Shown piece after piece: positions 23,824 through 33,385 of a DNA stretch of 36,886 bases. The notes beneath the pieces were generated by a model. That model worked only from the letters and a program-made list of their open reading frames with translations, made no database searches and was not told where the DNA came from. The DNA comes from Arenicellales bacterium (GTDB taxonomy: Bacteria; Pseudomonadota; Gammaproteobacteria; BMS3Bbin11), in the NCBI GenBank assembly GCA_029287915.1, contig JARFQE010000040.1, positions 1 through 36,886 on the forward strand. The letters are read 5' to 3'. Both the position numbers and the translations under genes were made by a program. Each line of letters opens with the position of its first letter. The first letter of the stretch is position 1.

Positions 23824-25077
23824 ATGCATAGAAAAATGACAGAATCATTAATTTTCCCGAGGCAGGGAGACAAACAAAACTCGGATTTTTTTGAAGAATA
23901 CCTGGTGCGTCTACTTGAAGAACGCGATCATAGTGGGCTGACTGATATCATTCACGAAATAGAAGCAATCATGATAACGGTTGATCCTGGGCACTCGATT
24001 CGCTATATCGGCGAACTGTCCTTAATGACCCCTTATCACTACCTCGTTACACTGGAAAGTGAGGATCACTGGACGCACATTCTTCGTGTCGACATGAACT
24101 CACCGGATTTTCTCGTGCGCGAAGTTAAAGACCCGTCCATCCAGGGGGTTTTCCGCAGTCTTAATGAGATTTACCCAATAGGAATGCGGAAACCGAATAG
24201 TCGCTACATGGGCGAGATTTTACGTGTCGACAATCTACATGAAGTTGTTGAAAAACAGAAAGAACGTGAATTTCGATTTTTTTCACAGGATCAGATACGC
24301 CGCATGCAACTTCCCGGTAATCTTGCCATCAGCAAACCTTCTCCCTATACACATAATATCGTGTCATACATGGAGAGACCACTGGATCAGATACGTACCT
24401 ATGCACTGGGTGTAAGTGCCATTCGCGATGATGTACAGGAAGTCTACCTTGCTGCTAAATCCATGCAGAAAGAACTGGGAATCAATGATTTAATCATGCC
24501 GATAGACCATCTTGCGACACGTATATACAGTCAGAACCGTGAAGTAGCAATACTGGAATGGCTGTCCTTGTCCAGCTATTACTATTGGGGTTCATATGAT
24601 ATAACCGACCAGAACTCCTCAACCAATGTCACTAAAAGTGTGCATTGCCCAAATGAAATGCAGTCCCCGGCAAAGGTCTTTACAGCCAACAACACCCCTT
24701 ACTTCGTGAACCATCTGGAAAAACTGCCTTCACCAACAGAGACATTTGTGCGTAACTATGGACCTCGACTGCATCATATTGCACTGGCCGTTGCCGACGG
24801 TGAACGCAACGGTATGGAAAATATCGATTATGTAGTAAAACAGATTGCATCGCAGGGACGGGACTTTTTGCTAGATGTGATTGGATCAAAAGATGATGGC
24901 CTGAAGCAGATATTCTCCAGCGCGTCGGAACATTCATCTCTGATAATCGAATATGTCCAGCGTTTTGGTGACTTCAACGGTTTCTTTACCAAGCACAACG
25001 TTGCGGAGCTCACTCACGCTGCCGGCGTTGAAGAGGAACTGCTGGAAATGCAGGCAGAATCAGAAATTACGCATTAG
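23824..25077 (+). CDS. HPPD-like vicinal-oxygen-chelate protein, probable non-haem iron enzyme
   Basis: The 417-residue protein resembles 4-hydroxyphenylpyruvate dioxygenase in its C-terminal half. A likely Fe(II) triad is visible: H229 in MPIDHLATRIYS, H318 (or H317) in PRLHHIALAVADGE, and E376 in LIIEYVQRFGDFNGFF, with spacing and surroundings like the HPPD two-His-one-Glu site. RDFLLDVIG followed by LKQIFSSAS also fits that fold. The N-terminal 190 residues were not recognised and lack the usual HPPD start. It is probably a metal-dependent dioxygenase or related enzyme on an unknown acid substrate. Neither the ATG at 23824 nor the one at 23836 has a good ribosome site. It lies between two ATP-grasp/transglutaminase operons and shares a divergent sigma-54 control region with one of them. 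Confidence 0.75.
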   Translation: MHRKMTESLIFPRQGDKQNSDFFEEYLVRLLEERDHSGLTDIIHEIEAIMITVDPGHSIRYIGELSLMTPYHYLVTLESEDHWTHILRVDMNSPDFLVREVKDPSIQGVFRSLNEIYPIGMRKPNSRYMGEILRVDNLHEVVEKQKEREFRFFSQDQIRRMQLPGNLAISKPSPYTHNIVSYMERPLDQIRTYALGVSAIRDDVQEVYLAAKSMQKELGINDLIMPIDHLATRIYSQNREVAILEWLSLSSYYYWGSYDITDQNSSTNVTKSVHCPNEMQSPAKVFTANNTPYFVNHLEKLPSPTETFVRNYGPRLHHIALAVADGERNGMENIDYVVKQIASQGRDFLLDVIGSKDDGLKQIFSSASEHSSLIIEYVQRFGDFNGFFTKHNVAELTHAAGVEEELLEMQAESEITH

Positions 25078-25117
25078 GAGTCTGGAATAAGCTTGTTTGC
25101 GCAACGATAGTCACAGG

Positions 25118-25915
25118 TTAAAACTCACTGTCATCTATACATTGCACGCTAACCTGCTGCTCTAACGCATAGATTGCAGGCCCAAATTGATTATAGACAG
25201 CAACATCGGCTGCATCACGACCATAACCGATTGCGACATATCCCCCCGTCAACTCTGCCTGTGTTGCATCGAAGGTGTACCAGCGTCCTCCCACGTAGGC
25301 CTCGAACCAGGCATGAAGGTCCATCGGCTCAAGTCCATAGAAATAGCCCACGACCATGCGCGCAGGTATCGTCAGGCTGCGGCATAATGCGATACCAAGA
25401 TGAGACAAGTCCCGACAGACACCGGTTTTCCTGTTGTTTACTTCCACTGCTGACAACGCGATGTCGCTGCTGCCAGGCTGGTAACTGATTGTACTGCGTA
25501 ACCATGCTACGATAGCCGTGACCTGATCATAACCTGTCAACTGGTTTGCCGTAATTTCGGTCGCTAACTGACCAAAACGGTCCGACTCACAGTAGCGACT
25601 GGGCAACAGGTAACTGAGCACGGCTTCGGGCAGGTTCTGGACCTCGACGTACGGTGCCCCGGGTTCCTGGTCCATGTTATCCGTAATCATTACATCTGCG
25701 GCGGTTCGTACAACGAAGATGCCAGGCGGGGCAATCAGTCGTTGACAGAGATTGCCGTAGTTGTCGGTGAATTCAACTACGGGAACGCTAGGCTCCAGTC
25801 TGTATTCTTCACGTGCGATCCATTGCTGTGAGCCACTGCGCGGGCGCAGCATCAACACAAAAGGCGTTGATTCAGCAATGTCAAAGGTTAAACAACAGCT
25901 TGTGCGTAACCACAT
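25118..25915 (-). CDS. Transglutaminase-like cysteine protease-fold protein (short form)
   Basis: The 265-residue protein has an N-terminal beta domain and a transglutaminase core. The catalytic triad is C167 ([17 protein letters not shown]), H201 ([11 protein letters not shown]) and D216 (YTFDATQ). [12 protein letters not shown] follows, as in family members. The fold can hydrolyse or transfer at amide bonds; the substrate is unknown. There is no signal peptide, so action in the cytoplasm is likely. It is the last gene of the minus-strand operon starting at 32814, 52 bases after the second transglutaminase. It converges with the HPPD-like gene. Confidence 0.9.
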   Translation of the reverse strand: MWLRTSCCLTFDIAESTPFVLMLRPRSGSQQWIAREEYRLEPSVPVVEFTDNYGNLCQRLIAPPGIFVVRTAADVMITDNMDQEPGAPYVEVQNLPEAVLSYLLPSRYCESDRFGQLATEITANQLTGYDQVTAIVAWLRSTISYQPGSSDIALSAVEVNNRKTGVCRDLSHLGIALCRSLTIPARMVVGYFYGLEPMDLHAWFEAYVGGRWYTFDATQAELTGGYVAIGYGRDAADVAVYNQFGPAIYALEQQVSVQCIDDSEF

Positions 25916-25967
25916 CTATTTAACACCATATAAAAATGACAGTAGGATTTATAGAGCTTTCATTGAT

Positions 25968-26849
25968 CTATGTTTTGATGCGCTCGACATCAACTGAAAC
26001 ATCTAGTCTGTTTTTCTTACCACCGCCAAAAATAATGCCCTTTAGTGGAGCAACATCTGCATAATCCCGTCCCCATGCTACAGTGATATGTTGCTCTTTC
26101 GGGATTTTTGCATTGGTGGGATCAAAATCAACCCAGCCCAGATGTGGGACGTAGACACTGAACCACGCATGTGATGCATCAGCGCCTACAAGTTTTTCCT
26201 TGCCTTGCGGGGGTATCGTTTCAAGGTAGCCGCTGACATATCGTGCCGCCAGGCCCTGCATGCGTAGACAGGTGATGGCCAGGTGTGCGAAATCCTGGCA
26301 CACACCTTTTTTGTGCTTCAATACTTCTTTCAAAGGTGTAGCGATGGTGCTGAACCCCGGATCATATTTAAAGTCCTGGTGTATGCGGTGCATCAGATTT
26401 TCAACAGCATCCAGCAACGGTCTGTCCTTGCGGAATGATGGCTTGCTATAGCTTACAACATCCATGATGAAATCGGTAAAATCTGATTCGAGCACATAAA
26501 GCCTGTTATCAATAATATCCGGATCAGATGTAGTATTAATATATTCAACTGCCTGTTCCCAGCCTATAGATGTCTCGCCGGGCGGCAGTGTGCTGGAAAA
26601 CACTTCTACTTCACTGATAGCCGTAACGCTTAGCTCTTTGTGTGGCATTTGAATACTGAAACTGGCCCGACGGTTGCCAAACAGGTCCGACCACTCATTC
26701 ACGTTGGCAGGCAAAGGATCGATGAGCAGTTGACTCAGTTGGCAGCTCTGGTTCGGTGTGATCCGCGGCAGCAAATGGGCAATGTTATGGCACAGTGTTA
26801 CGTTCTCGCTGTAGGTGTATTTCGTGGTATGTGTCACACGGTATTTCAT
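25968..26849 (-). CDS. Transglutaminase family protein (COG1305)
   Basis: The 293-residue protein starts MKYRVTHTTKYTYSENVTLCHN, the usual N-terminal beta domain of COG1305 proteins. The triad is C184 (KGVCQDFAHLAITCLR), H227 (ADASHAWFSVYV) and D243 (VDFDPTNAKIP). AWGRDYADVAPLKGIIFGGG is the family C-terminal motif. It overlaps the end of the upstream ATP-grasp/alpha-E gene by 4 bases (ATGA), indicating coupled expression. It probably processes the peptide-type product made by the ATP-grasp partners; this is inferred from constant gene association. Confidence 0.94.
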   Translation of the reverse strand: MKYRVTHTTKYTYSENVTLCHNIAHLLPRITPNQSCQLSQLLIDPLPANVNEWSDLFGNRRASFSIQMPHKELSVTAISEVEVFSSTLPPGETSIGWEQAVEYINTTSDPDIIDNRLYVLESDFTDFIMDVVSYSKPSFRKDRPLLDAVENLMHRIHQDFKYDPGFSTIATPLKEVLKHKKGVCQDFAHLAITCLRMQGLAARYVSGYLETIPPQGKEKLVGADASHAWFSVYVPHLGWVDFDPTNAKIPKEQHITVAWGRDYADVAPLKGIIFGGGKKNRLDVSVDVERIKT

Positions 26850-29416
26850 GTGGTAGACCTCGAACGCAGCTGCACAAGCTGATGTGGTGCTTTTGTTGTG
26901 TGGAAATATGTTACGGTTAATGAATCTGCCAATGCCGGCAACCTGACCGCTAGAATATCCAGAAAATTATCCAGTGTATCGCGACGGTTGCTTTCCTTGT
27001 TTGGCACGCTCAGCCTGTTCACGTCGGCCAGTCTAACCAGAGAGGCGGCTTCCTGGGCAACTCGTACGAGTTCACTTTGAATATCTGATTCCTCTTTATG
27101 CGGCAGGGCGGCAATGTGTTCTTCCAGCCTGGAAAACTGATAAGCCAGTGAACGTGGATTGTTTTCATCACACAGAACGAGATCAAGCAATTGGGGAATC
27201 TTGACACCATAGCGGTAGCGTCGACGATAAGTCATCAGACTATCTACGATCGTAAGCATTGAATCCGACAACAGGGTTTCATCCTCTCCACTGGTTACTG
27301 TGGCGACCGTCGATTTTGTCAGTCGAATAATTTGCAGTGCACGCTCAATCCGACGTCCAGTATCAAGGAAACTCCAGCTGCGGCCGCGCACCATGTTTTC
27401 CAGCGTCAGGCCTGTAAAAGCCGTTAAAGCGGTAATCAGGTTGTCCAGTTCATCCAGTGCGTCAACAATTCGATCCTGACTAATGTCGGACAGTGAGCGA
27501 AGTTCTTTATCGATATCGTTGATTACACGCCAGGTGTCTGATGATAAACGATCACGTACCGAGCGCGCTGAACGCAGCAATGCGCTCAGCGTCTGTGAAA
27601 GACTGCCGGCTTTCTGTTGATTGGAAATTACAGTCAGTAATTCTGCTTCCAGCATCTCGACATTATCGGTGTCAGTCAGAGCAGTAAAGCCGGGGTAGGT
27701 CGTGGTCTGGTTGGTTACTGCAATTAGCAGCTGTTTGAATGCGGTCGAGCCTGCACCTTCTCCTGTTTCGAGGAACTGCAGGGCCAATCGTAACAGACGG
27801 CTGCTGAACTCAGCCCGTTCAGCATAACGACCAACCCAGAACATATTGTCCGCAACGCGACCCGGTACTTCGCCGCCCCTGTCGGGTGCAAGCCTTGCCT
27901 GTCTTCTTTCAGAAAGCAGGCTGATATGTTTTTCCGGTTCTGTAGCAAGCACCCATGTATCCTTACTGATGCCTCCCGCCTGGTTGGAGACCATCAGTGT
28001 GTCTTCACTGGATGAAACGCGCGTCAAGCCTCCCGGCATTACCATATAATCACTTTCACCTGCGATAAGGAAACCACGCAGAACTGAATGGCGGGGCCTG
28101 AGACCGGTTTTGTCCAACACCGGAACAGTGGACATGGAGACACTTTCCTGTCCAACATACAGATGTGGCCTGGCACTGATGCTTTGCTTCAGTTCATCCA
28201 GTTGCTGCCTGGATAATTCAGCGCCAAAATGGACCCTGAAACCGATACCCGGATGAACCGGTTTTATCACCAGGCGATGCAAATTAGCCAGCACATGCTC
28301 ACGCTGGGCTGGTATGCCGCACCACCAGGTCTGCAATGATGGAATCCGCAGGTCTTCACCGAGGAAATATTTTGACAGTGTGGGCAGGAAAGCCAACAGC
28401 GCAGGATTTTCCAGTATACCACTGCCAAGCGGGTTGGCGATGCTGACATTGCCCATTCGCGCTACATTGGTCAAACCGGGCACACCCAGATAGGAATCAT
28501 CGCGCAATTCAACCGGGTCACAATAGCTATCATCCATGCGCCGCATAATGACATCGACCGGACGTAAGCCTTCCAGTGTGCTCAGCCAGACCCGGTTGTC
28601 GCGCACGGTTAGATCTTCACCTTCTACAAGCGTATAACCGAGATAATTGGCCAAATAGGCATGCTCAAAATAGGTCTCGTTTGCGGGACCCGGGCTCAAC
28701 AGCACAATATTGGGCTCTTCTCCTTCGCGCGGAGACAGTGTGTTCAGGGTGTTGCGTGTGGTGCGAAAAAAGTTTGCCAGCCTGTGGGTATGTGAATCCC
28801 TGAACAGGCTAGGTAACACGCGTGATATCACCAGTCTGTTTTCCAGCGCGTAACCGGTGCCGGAGGGTGCCTGTGTTCGGTCACTTAACACATTGATCTG
28901 CCCGTCGGTGTCTCTGACCAGGTCAGCCGCATAGAATGTTAATGCGCGTGAACCCGGCATCGGTATGTTTGCGCAGGGATATAGAAAACCGGGATGCGAA
29001 TAAAGCAGCTCTGGCGGCAGAATGCCATTTCTGACCAGGTGACGGGGGCCGTAGAAGTCCTCTAGCACAAGGTTGAGCAATTCTGCACGCTGCATCAAAC
29101 CAGCTTCGATTGTTTGCCACTCTTTACTCTCGATCAGCAGTGGAACCAGGTCAAGCTTCCAGGGCCTGCCCATACCGCCCGGGTCACCGTAGATGTTGTA
29201 GGTAACATCATTTTCGCGAATCAGACGCCAGGCTTCCTCCCGCCGATGTTGCAGCTCAGCACTGCCCATTCCATCGAGTGCTTCCATCAGGTAATGCCAG
29301 TGAGAGCGAATGCCGCCATCGTGCATGCACATTTCATCATGGCTACCAGAGGCTTTATACTCATGGCACAGCCTTGCTGGATTATTAGTGATGTTTTCTG
29401 GTGAGCTCTGTTTCAA
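26846..29416 (-). CDS. Fusion of circularly permuted ATP-grasp and alpha-E domains
   Basis: The 856-residue protein joins the two families that are separate genes at 21050-23472. Residues about 40-500 are the ATP-grasp part and about 518-856 the alpha-E part (RVADNMFWVGRYAERAEFSS). In the ATP-grasp part the site that reads LEDN in the stand-alone paralogue reads LSDRTQAPSG. This is a usual trait of the fused subfamily but implies different metal or substrate handling. LVIKPVHPGIGFRVHFG carries the candidate ATP-binding Lys. It starts 74 bases after the large DUF2126 gene and overlaps the transglutaminase gene by 4 bases. Predicted function: peptide-bond-forming ligase with an alpha-helical partner domain. 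Confidence 0.93.
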   Translation of the reverse strand: MKQSSPENITNNPARLCHEYKASGSHDEMCMHDGGIRSHWHYLMEALDGMGSAELQHRREEAWRLIRENDVTYNIYGDPGGMGRPWKLDLVPLLIESKEWQTIEAGLMQRAELLNLVLEDFYGPRHLVRNGILPPELLYSHPGFLYPCANIPMPGSRALTFYAADLVRDTDGQINVLSDRTQAPSGTGYALENRLVISRVLPSLFRDSHTHRLANFFRTTRNTLNTLSPREGEEPNIVLLSPGPANETYFEHAYLANYLGYTLVEGEDLTVRDNRVWLSTLEGLRPVDVIMRRMDDSYCDPVELRDDSYLGVPGLTNVARMGNVSIANPLGSGILENPALLAFLPTLSKYFLGEDLRIPSLQTWWCGIPAQREHVLANLHRLVIKPVHPGIGFRVHFGAELSRQQLDELKQSISARPHLYVGQESVSMSTVPVLDKTGLRPRHSVLRGFLIAGESDYMVMPGGLTRVSSSEDTLMVSNQAGGISKDTWVLATEPEKHISLLSERRQARLAPDRGGEVPGRVADNMFWVGRYAERAEFSSRLLRLALQFLETGEGAGSTAFKQLLIAVTNQTTTYPGFTALTDTDNVEMLEAELLTVISNQQKAGSLSQTLSALLRSARSVRDRLSSDTWRVINDIDKELRSLSDISQDRIVDALDELDNLITALTAFTGLTLENMVRGRSWSFLDTGRRIERALQIIRLTKSTVATVTSGEDETLLSDSMLTIVDSLMTYRRRYRYGVKIPQLLDLVLCDENNPRSLAYQFSRLEEHIAALPHKEESDIQSELVRVAQEAASLVRLADVNRLSVPNKESNRRDTLDNFLDILAVRLPALADSLTVTYFHTTKAPHQLVQLRSRSTT

Positions 29417-29490
29417 AATTTAACTGGCATGCCTGGTAAGCAAAGGTAAATACTTTACGCAACCACCCGCGGACTGGCAAATATGTCTAC

Positions 29491-32400
29491 TCAGCATGTT
29501 GGGGCTTTTCGAAGATCCAGCGTGAACGGATATTCCAGCGATTTCTCTTCAGCTGGAATGTCGATGGGTCCTGGCGTATGGCCGATGTCTTTGAAACGAG
29601 CAATTCGGCGTGATTCCGCTTCATTCGCGTTTACCGGAAAGGTTTCATAATGACGGCCGCCAGGGTGTCCGGAATAATAGGTGCAGCCACCAATTGAACG
29701 GCCATTCCAGCTATCCACGATATCAAACACCAATGGGGTGTGTACTGCTATCGTCGGATGCAAACCTGACGGCGGCTGCCATGCCTTGAAGCGCACACCG
29801 GCTATATATTCACCGCGACGTCCAGTTGGGCGCAAAGGTACACGTCTACCATTACAGGCAACAATATGACGCCCGCCTGTCATGCCATTTACCCTGACCT
29901 GTATGCGTTCGACTGCTGAGTCGACGAACCTGGATGTCCCCTGTGCAGTGACTTCTTCACCCAGCACATGCCAGGGTTCAACTGCAGTGCTGAGCTGCAG
30001 CTGGATATCATCATATGTCACTTCTCCAATATGCGGGAAACGAAATTCGTGGAATGGTGAAAACCACTCCAGTTTCAGAGCATAGCCAGCATCCTGAAGA
30101 TCGCAGATTACATCCTGCATATCCTGCCAGACATAATATGGCAGCAGAAAGCGATCGTGCAATTCTGTACCCCAGCGAACCGGGTTTTTCCGGTAAGGAT
30201 TGTTCCAGAAACGGGCGACCAGAGATCTCAATAGCAACATCTGCACGATGCTCATTCTCGCATGCGGCGGCATTTCAAATGCACGAAATTCAACTAAACC
30301 GAGTCGTCCGCTGGTACTCTCCGGGGAATAGAGCTTGTCGATACAGAACTCAGAGCGGTGGGTGTTGCCGCTGACATCGATCAGCAGGTTACGTAACAAT
30401 CGGTCGACGATCCAGGGAGATGGTGTTTCACCTTCAGGAATCTGCTGGAATGCGATTTCAAGTTCATACAGACTATCGTCGCGCGCTTCATCGACTCTTG
30501 GTGCCTGGCTGGTTGGGCCAACAAATAGGCCTGAAAACAGGTAAGACAGGCCGGGGTGATGTTGCCAGTAGGTGACCAGACTCTGCAGCAGATCTGGTCT
30601 TCTCAACATTGGACTGTCTGCAGGCGTTGGTCCGCCCAGTGTTACGTGGTTGCCGCCGCCAGTACCGGTATGTCGGCCGTCGAGCATGAACTTTTCTGTG
30701 CCCAGCCGGGACAATCGTGCTTCCTCGTATATGGCTTCAGTATTTGAAACCAGTTCGTTCCAGTCATGTGCTGGATGAATGTTAACTTCAATGACCCCGG
30801 GGTCAGGAGTAATAGCAAAGCGCTTAAGGCGATGATCATGCGGCGGTTCATAGCCTTCAAGAAACACCGGTATTTTCAGTTCTGCCGCTGTCGTTTCGAT
30901 TGAATGCAGCAGATCCAGGTAATGTTCCAGGTGTGTGACAGGGGGCATGAATATGTAGAGATGGCCATCGCGCGGTTCCATGCACAAAGCTGTGTGTATG
31001 ATTTCGTGTCTCTTTTCCGAGCTGTCTTCAACCGCCTCCTGCTGCTGCAAGCCAGCCTGTTTCGCAGGTTCGTTCCTGAACTCTGCATAACGCCTGGCAA
31101 CTTCGCCGTAAATGTCTCCCAGTGGTGGACGGGGCTCGAAGGTACTGCGTTCCGGGTCGGTCTCACGCTCGCGTTTCTTCTTGTCGACCCACGGCAGGGA
31201 ATCCAGTGGAAGGCGGTAGCCCATGGGGGAATCGCCAGGTAATAAAAACAGGTGACCACGCCTAAATGACCAAGCACCTGAACGCCAGCACTCTACATCT
31301 CCAGAACTGTCCCACTTGATTGGCAGCACATAGCCAGTTACTTTATCAATGCCTTTATCGAACATCCGTTGTAAGCGCTTTCTTTCTACTGGATCTTCCA
31401 GTTTGTTGTCCAGGGCATCGACATTGTCGGGAAGGTTTGCCTCCTTCCACATGTAGTAGTAAACATCTTCGTATGCCGGCTGAATAGCATCTTCAGCAAC
31501 ATCCAGATAACGGCTTAATACTTTTGTGAAGCGGTGCGCATCTTCTGCGCTATAGTTCTGCTCGCTGTCTTCCTTTGCGATCCATTGTGGATCATGCCAG
31601 ACCGGCACACCATCTTCGCGCCAGTAACAACCCAGTGCCCAACGAGGCAGGACCTCGCCCGGGTACCATTTACCCTGACCGAAATGCAAGGCAGCCCCTG
31701 CAGCAAAACGCTGCTTGAGTCGCTGCAGCAGATTGCCGGCGAGTTTACGTTTATCTTCGCCAAGAGCAGCGATATTCCATTCAGCACCATCCATGTCGTC
31801 GATTGAAACGAATGTCGGTTCACCCCCCATGGTTAGGCGAACATCATTGTCCTTGAGATCCCTGTCTACTTGCTGTCCAAGTGCCATAATTTCCGTCCAC
31901 TGGAATTCGGAGTAGGGCAGAGTCACTCTCGGATCTTCGTGAATGCGCTGTACTTCATTGTGAAAGTAAAACTCGACCTCAGCTTTATCTGTCGCTCCAG
32001 AAATTGCTGCCGCACTGACTGGACTGGGGGCACAGGCAAGCGGTATATGTCCTTCGCCGGCAAACAAACCTGATGTCGGATCCAGCCCGACCCAGCCGGC
32101 GCCCGGTAGGTAAACTTCGGTCCAGGCATGCAGATCAGTGAAATCTTTTTCAGTTCCTGAAGGCCCGTCCAGGGATTTTGAGTCAGCTTTTAACTGGATC
32201 AGGTAACCGGAGACAAACCTGGCGGCAAATCCTAGATGTCGCAGTATCTGTACGAGTAGCCACGCAGTATCGCGACAGGAACCCCGTCTCAGTGTAAGGG
32301 TCTCATCACACCTCTGGATGCCTTCCTCCATGCGAATATTATAGTCAATGTCTTTTTGCAGCCTCTGGTTAAGTGCAACTAGAAAATCATTCGTTTGAGT

Positions 32401-32814
32401 GCGCGAACGATCGACTACGGCCAGCCATTTCTTTAGTAATGGGCCATTCGCAGAGATGGCCATGTATGGTGCCAGCTCCTTGGCAAGACGTTTTGGATAT
32501 TTAAATGGATAATGTTGTGCATATTCATCAAGGAAGAAGTCGAATGGGTTTATCACAACCATTTCAGCAATAAGATCAACCTCCACGGAAAGGCGTCTGG
32601 TTTTTTCAGGGAACACCAGCCGTGCCAGAAAATTTCCAAAAGGATCCTGTTGCCAGTTTAAGAAATGTTCTTCTGGCTGAACTTTCAAAGAGTAACTATG
32701 AATTGGTGTTCGCGTATGAACGGCAGGGCGCAAACGTACTGTATGCGGTGACAGCTTTACCGGTCTGTCGTATCGATATTCAGTTTTGTGATTAATCGCA
32801 ACGCGAATTGCCAT
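29491..32814 (-). CDS. Transglutaminase-DUF2126 fusion protein
   Basis: The 1107-residue protein has an N-terminal transglutaminase unit (about 1-290) with triad C180 (RRGSCRDTAWLL), H229 (FTDLHAWTEVYL) and D245 (VGLDPTSGLF). A large DUF2126 region follows, opening with LTMGGEPTFVSIDDMDGAEWN (from about 328) and containing DGRHTGTGGGNHVTLGG and SEFCIDKLYSPES. DUF2126 is thought to relate to glutamine-synthetase/amidoligase-like folds in these predicted peptide-synthesis clusters; its reaction is not established. It is the first gene of the operon 32814-25118 and lies 42 bases after a near-consensus sigma-54 promoter. Confidence 0.94.
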   Translation of the reverse strand: MAIRVAINHKTEYRYDRPVKLSPHTVRLRPAVHTRTPIHSYSLKVQPEEHFLNWQQDPFGNFLARLVFPEKTRRLSVEVDLIAEMVVINPFDFFLDEYAQHYPFKYPKRLAKELAPYMAISANGPLLKKWLAVVDRSRTQTNDFLVALNQRLQKDIDYNIRMEEGIQRCDETLTLRRGSCRDTAWLLVQILRHLGFAARFVSGYLIQLKADSKSLDGPSGTEKDFTDLHAWTEVYLPGAGWVGLDPTSGLFAGEGHIPLACAPSPVSAAAISGATDKAEVEFYFHNEVQRIHEDPRVTLPYSEFQWTEIMALGQQVDRDLKDNDVRLTMGGEPTFVSIDDMDGAEWNIAALGEDKRKLAGNLLQRLKQRFAAGAALHFGQGKWYPGEVLPRWALGCYWREDGVPVWHDPQWIAKEDSEQNYSAEDAHRFTKVLSRYLDVAEDAIQPAYEDVYYYMWKEANLPDNVDALDNKLEDPVERKRLQRMFDKGIDKVTGYVLPIKWDSSGDVECWRSGAWSFRRGHLFLLPGDSPMGYRLPLDSLPWVDKKKRERETDPERSTFEPRPPLGDIYGEVARRYAEFRNEPAKQAGLQQQEAVEDSSEKRHEIIHTALCMEPRDGHLYIFMPPVTHLEHYLDLLHSIETTAAELKIPVFLEGYEPPHDHRLKRFAITPDPGVIEVNIHPAHDWNELVSNTEAIYEEARLSRLGTEKFMLDGRHTGTGGGNHVTLGGPTPADSPMLRRPDLLQSLVTYWQHHPGLSYLFSGLFVGPTSQAPRVDEARDDSLYELEIAFQQIPEGETPSPWIVDRLLRNLLIDVSGNTHRSEFCIDKLYSPESTSGRLGLVEFRAFEMPPHARMSIVQMLLLRSLVARFWNNPYRKNPVRWGTELHDRFLLPYYVWQDMQDVICDLQDAGYALKLEWFSPFHEFRFPHIGEVTYDDIQLQLSTAVEPWHVLGEEVTAQGTSRFVDSAVERIQVRVNGMTGGRHIVACNGRRVPLRPTGRRGEYIAGVRFKAWQPPSGLHPTIAVHTPLVFDIVDSWNGRSIGGCTYYSGHPGGRHYETFPVNANEAESRRIARFKDIGHTPGPIDIPAEEKSLEYPFTLDLRKAPTC

Positions 32815-32855
32815 TGTGTTTTCCGGTTAGGTGTTTTCTTATATCTGCATATTTC

Positions 32856-32871
32856 AGCAAGAACCGTACCA
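32856..32871 (-). promoter_or_regulatory. Candidate sigma-54 promoter for the DUF2126/ATP-grasp operon
   Basis: The minus-strand sequence TGGTACGGTTCTTGCT differs from TGGCACGNNNNTTGCW at one defined position. Spacing is exact. The start would be near 32845, about 30 bases before the ATG at 32814. NtrC-type half-sites (TGCACT at 32964-32969, TTGGTGCAA at 33015-33023) lie about 120 and 175 bases upstream, but no full dyad was seen. Confidence 0.65.
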
Positions 32872-33265
32872 ACTAATTAGTTATTATTGACAGGCATTGC
32901 TGCTGATTTCTACTACTAACTTCTCAATAAATAATTTTATTTAACTGCATAGTTAAAAATTCATGCACTAATTTGATACGCGAATTGCAGATTGGATACC
33001 GTGAGCGTTTGATTTTGGTGCAACCCAGACTGATTTATGATTTTACTCATGGTCTATGATCTATGCGTGAGACTATCATATAAAATTACGGGATGTATGG
33101 AATCCTACTACGAAGTCCTACATGACGTGCCATTTGAACAATATGTCTATCTATACCGACGAGTAATTTGTCACAGCGTTAACACAGTATATCATTCGTA
33201 GAACACAGTGCTTCACTGATCAATTAATTTTGCATAGGAAAGGAGAATCAGAGGAATACAGGTAG
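32872..33265. other. Divergent AT-rich control region
   Basis: About 390 bases lie between the sigma-54 promoter of the DUF2126 operon and the small ORF on the plus strand. It contains the NtrC-type half-sites noted for that promoter. I see no gene and no confident plus-strand promoter. Confidence 0.45.
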
Positions 33266-33310
33266 ATGTTGTCCGGCCAGAGGATCAGAATACTTGCATG
33301 GAGGTGTTTA

Positions 33311-33385
33311 ATGAAAAGCTATAGGGATATTAGCCAGGCAAACAAGAAAGGGGTTAGAAACTTTTGCCGTTGTTGCAGCCAATGA
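33311..33385 (+). CDS. Small Cys-rich ORF translationally coupled to the 2OG oxygenase gene
   Basis: A 24-codon frame starts with ATG at 33311, six bases after a strong ribosome site GGAGG (33300-33304). It ends TGA at 33383-33385, overlapping the oxygenase ATG as ATGA. The peptide begins MKSYRDISQANKKG and ends FCRCCSQ, with three cysteines in its last six residues. An in-frame ATG at 33266 would give a 39-residue version; a stop codon directly precedes that ATG. It could be a leader peptide that couples translation, or a substrate-like small peptide for the oxygenase. The good ribosome site and the ATGA junction argue against chance, but the length is too short for certainty. Confidence 0.45.
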   Translation: MKSYRDISQANKKGVRNFCRCCSQ

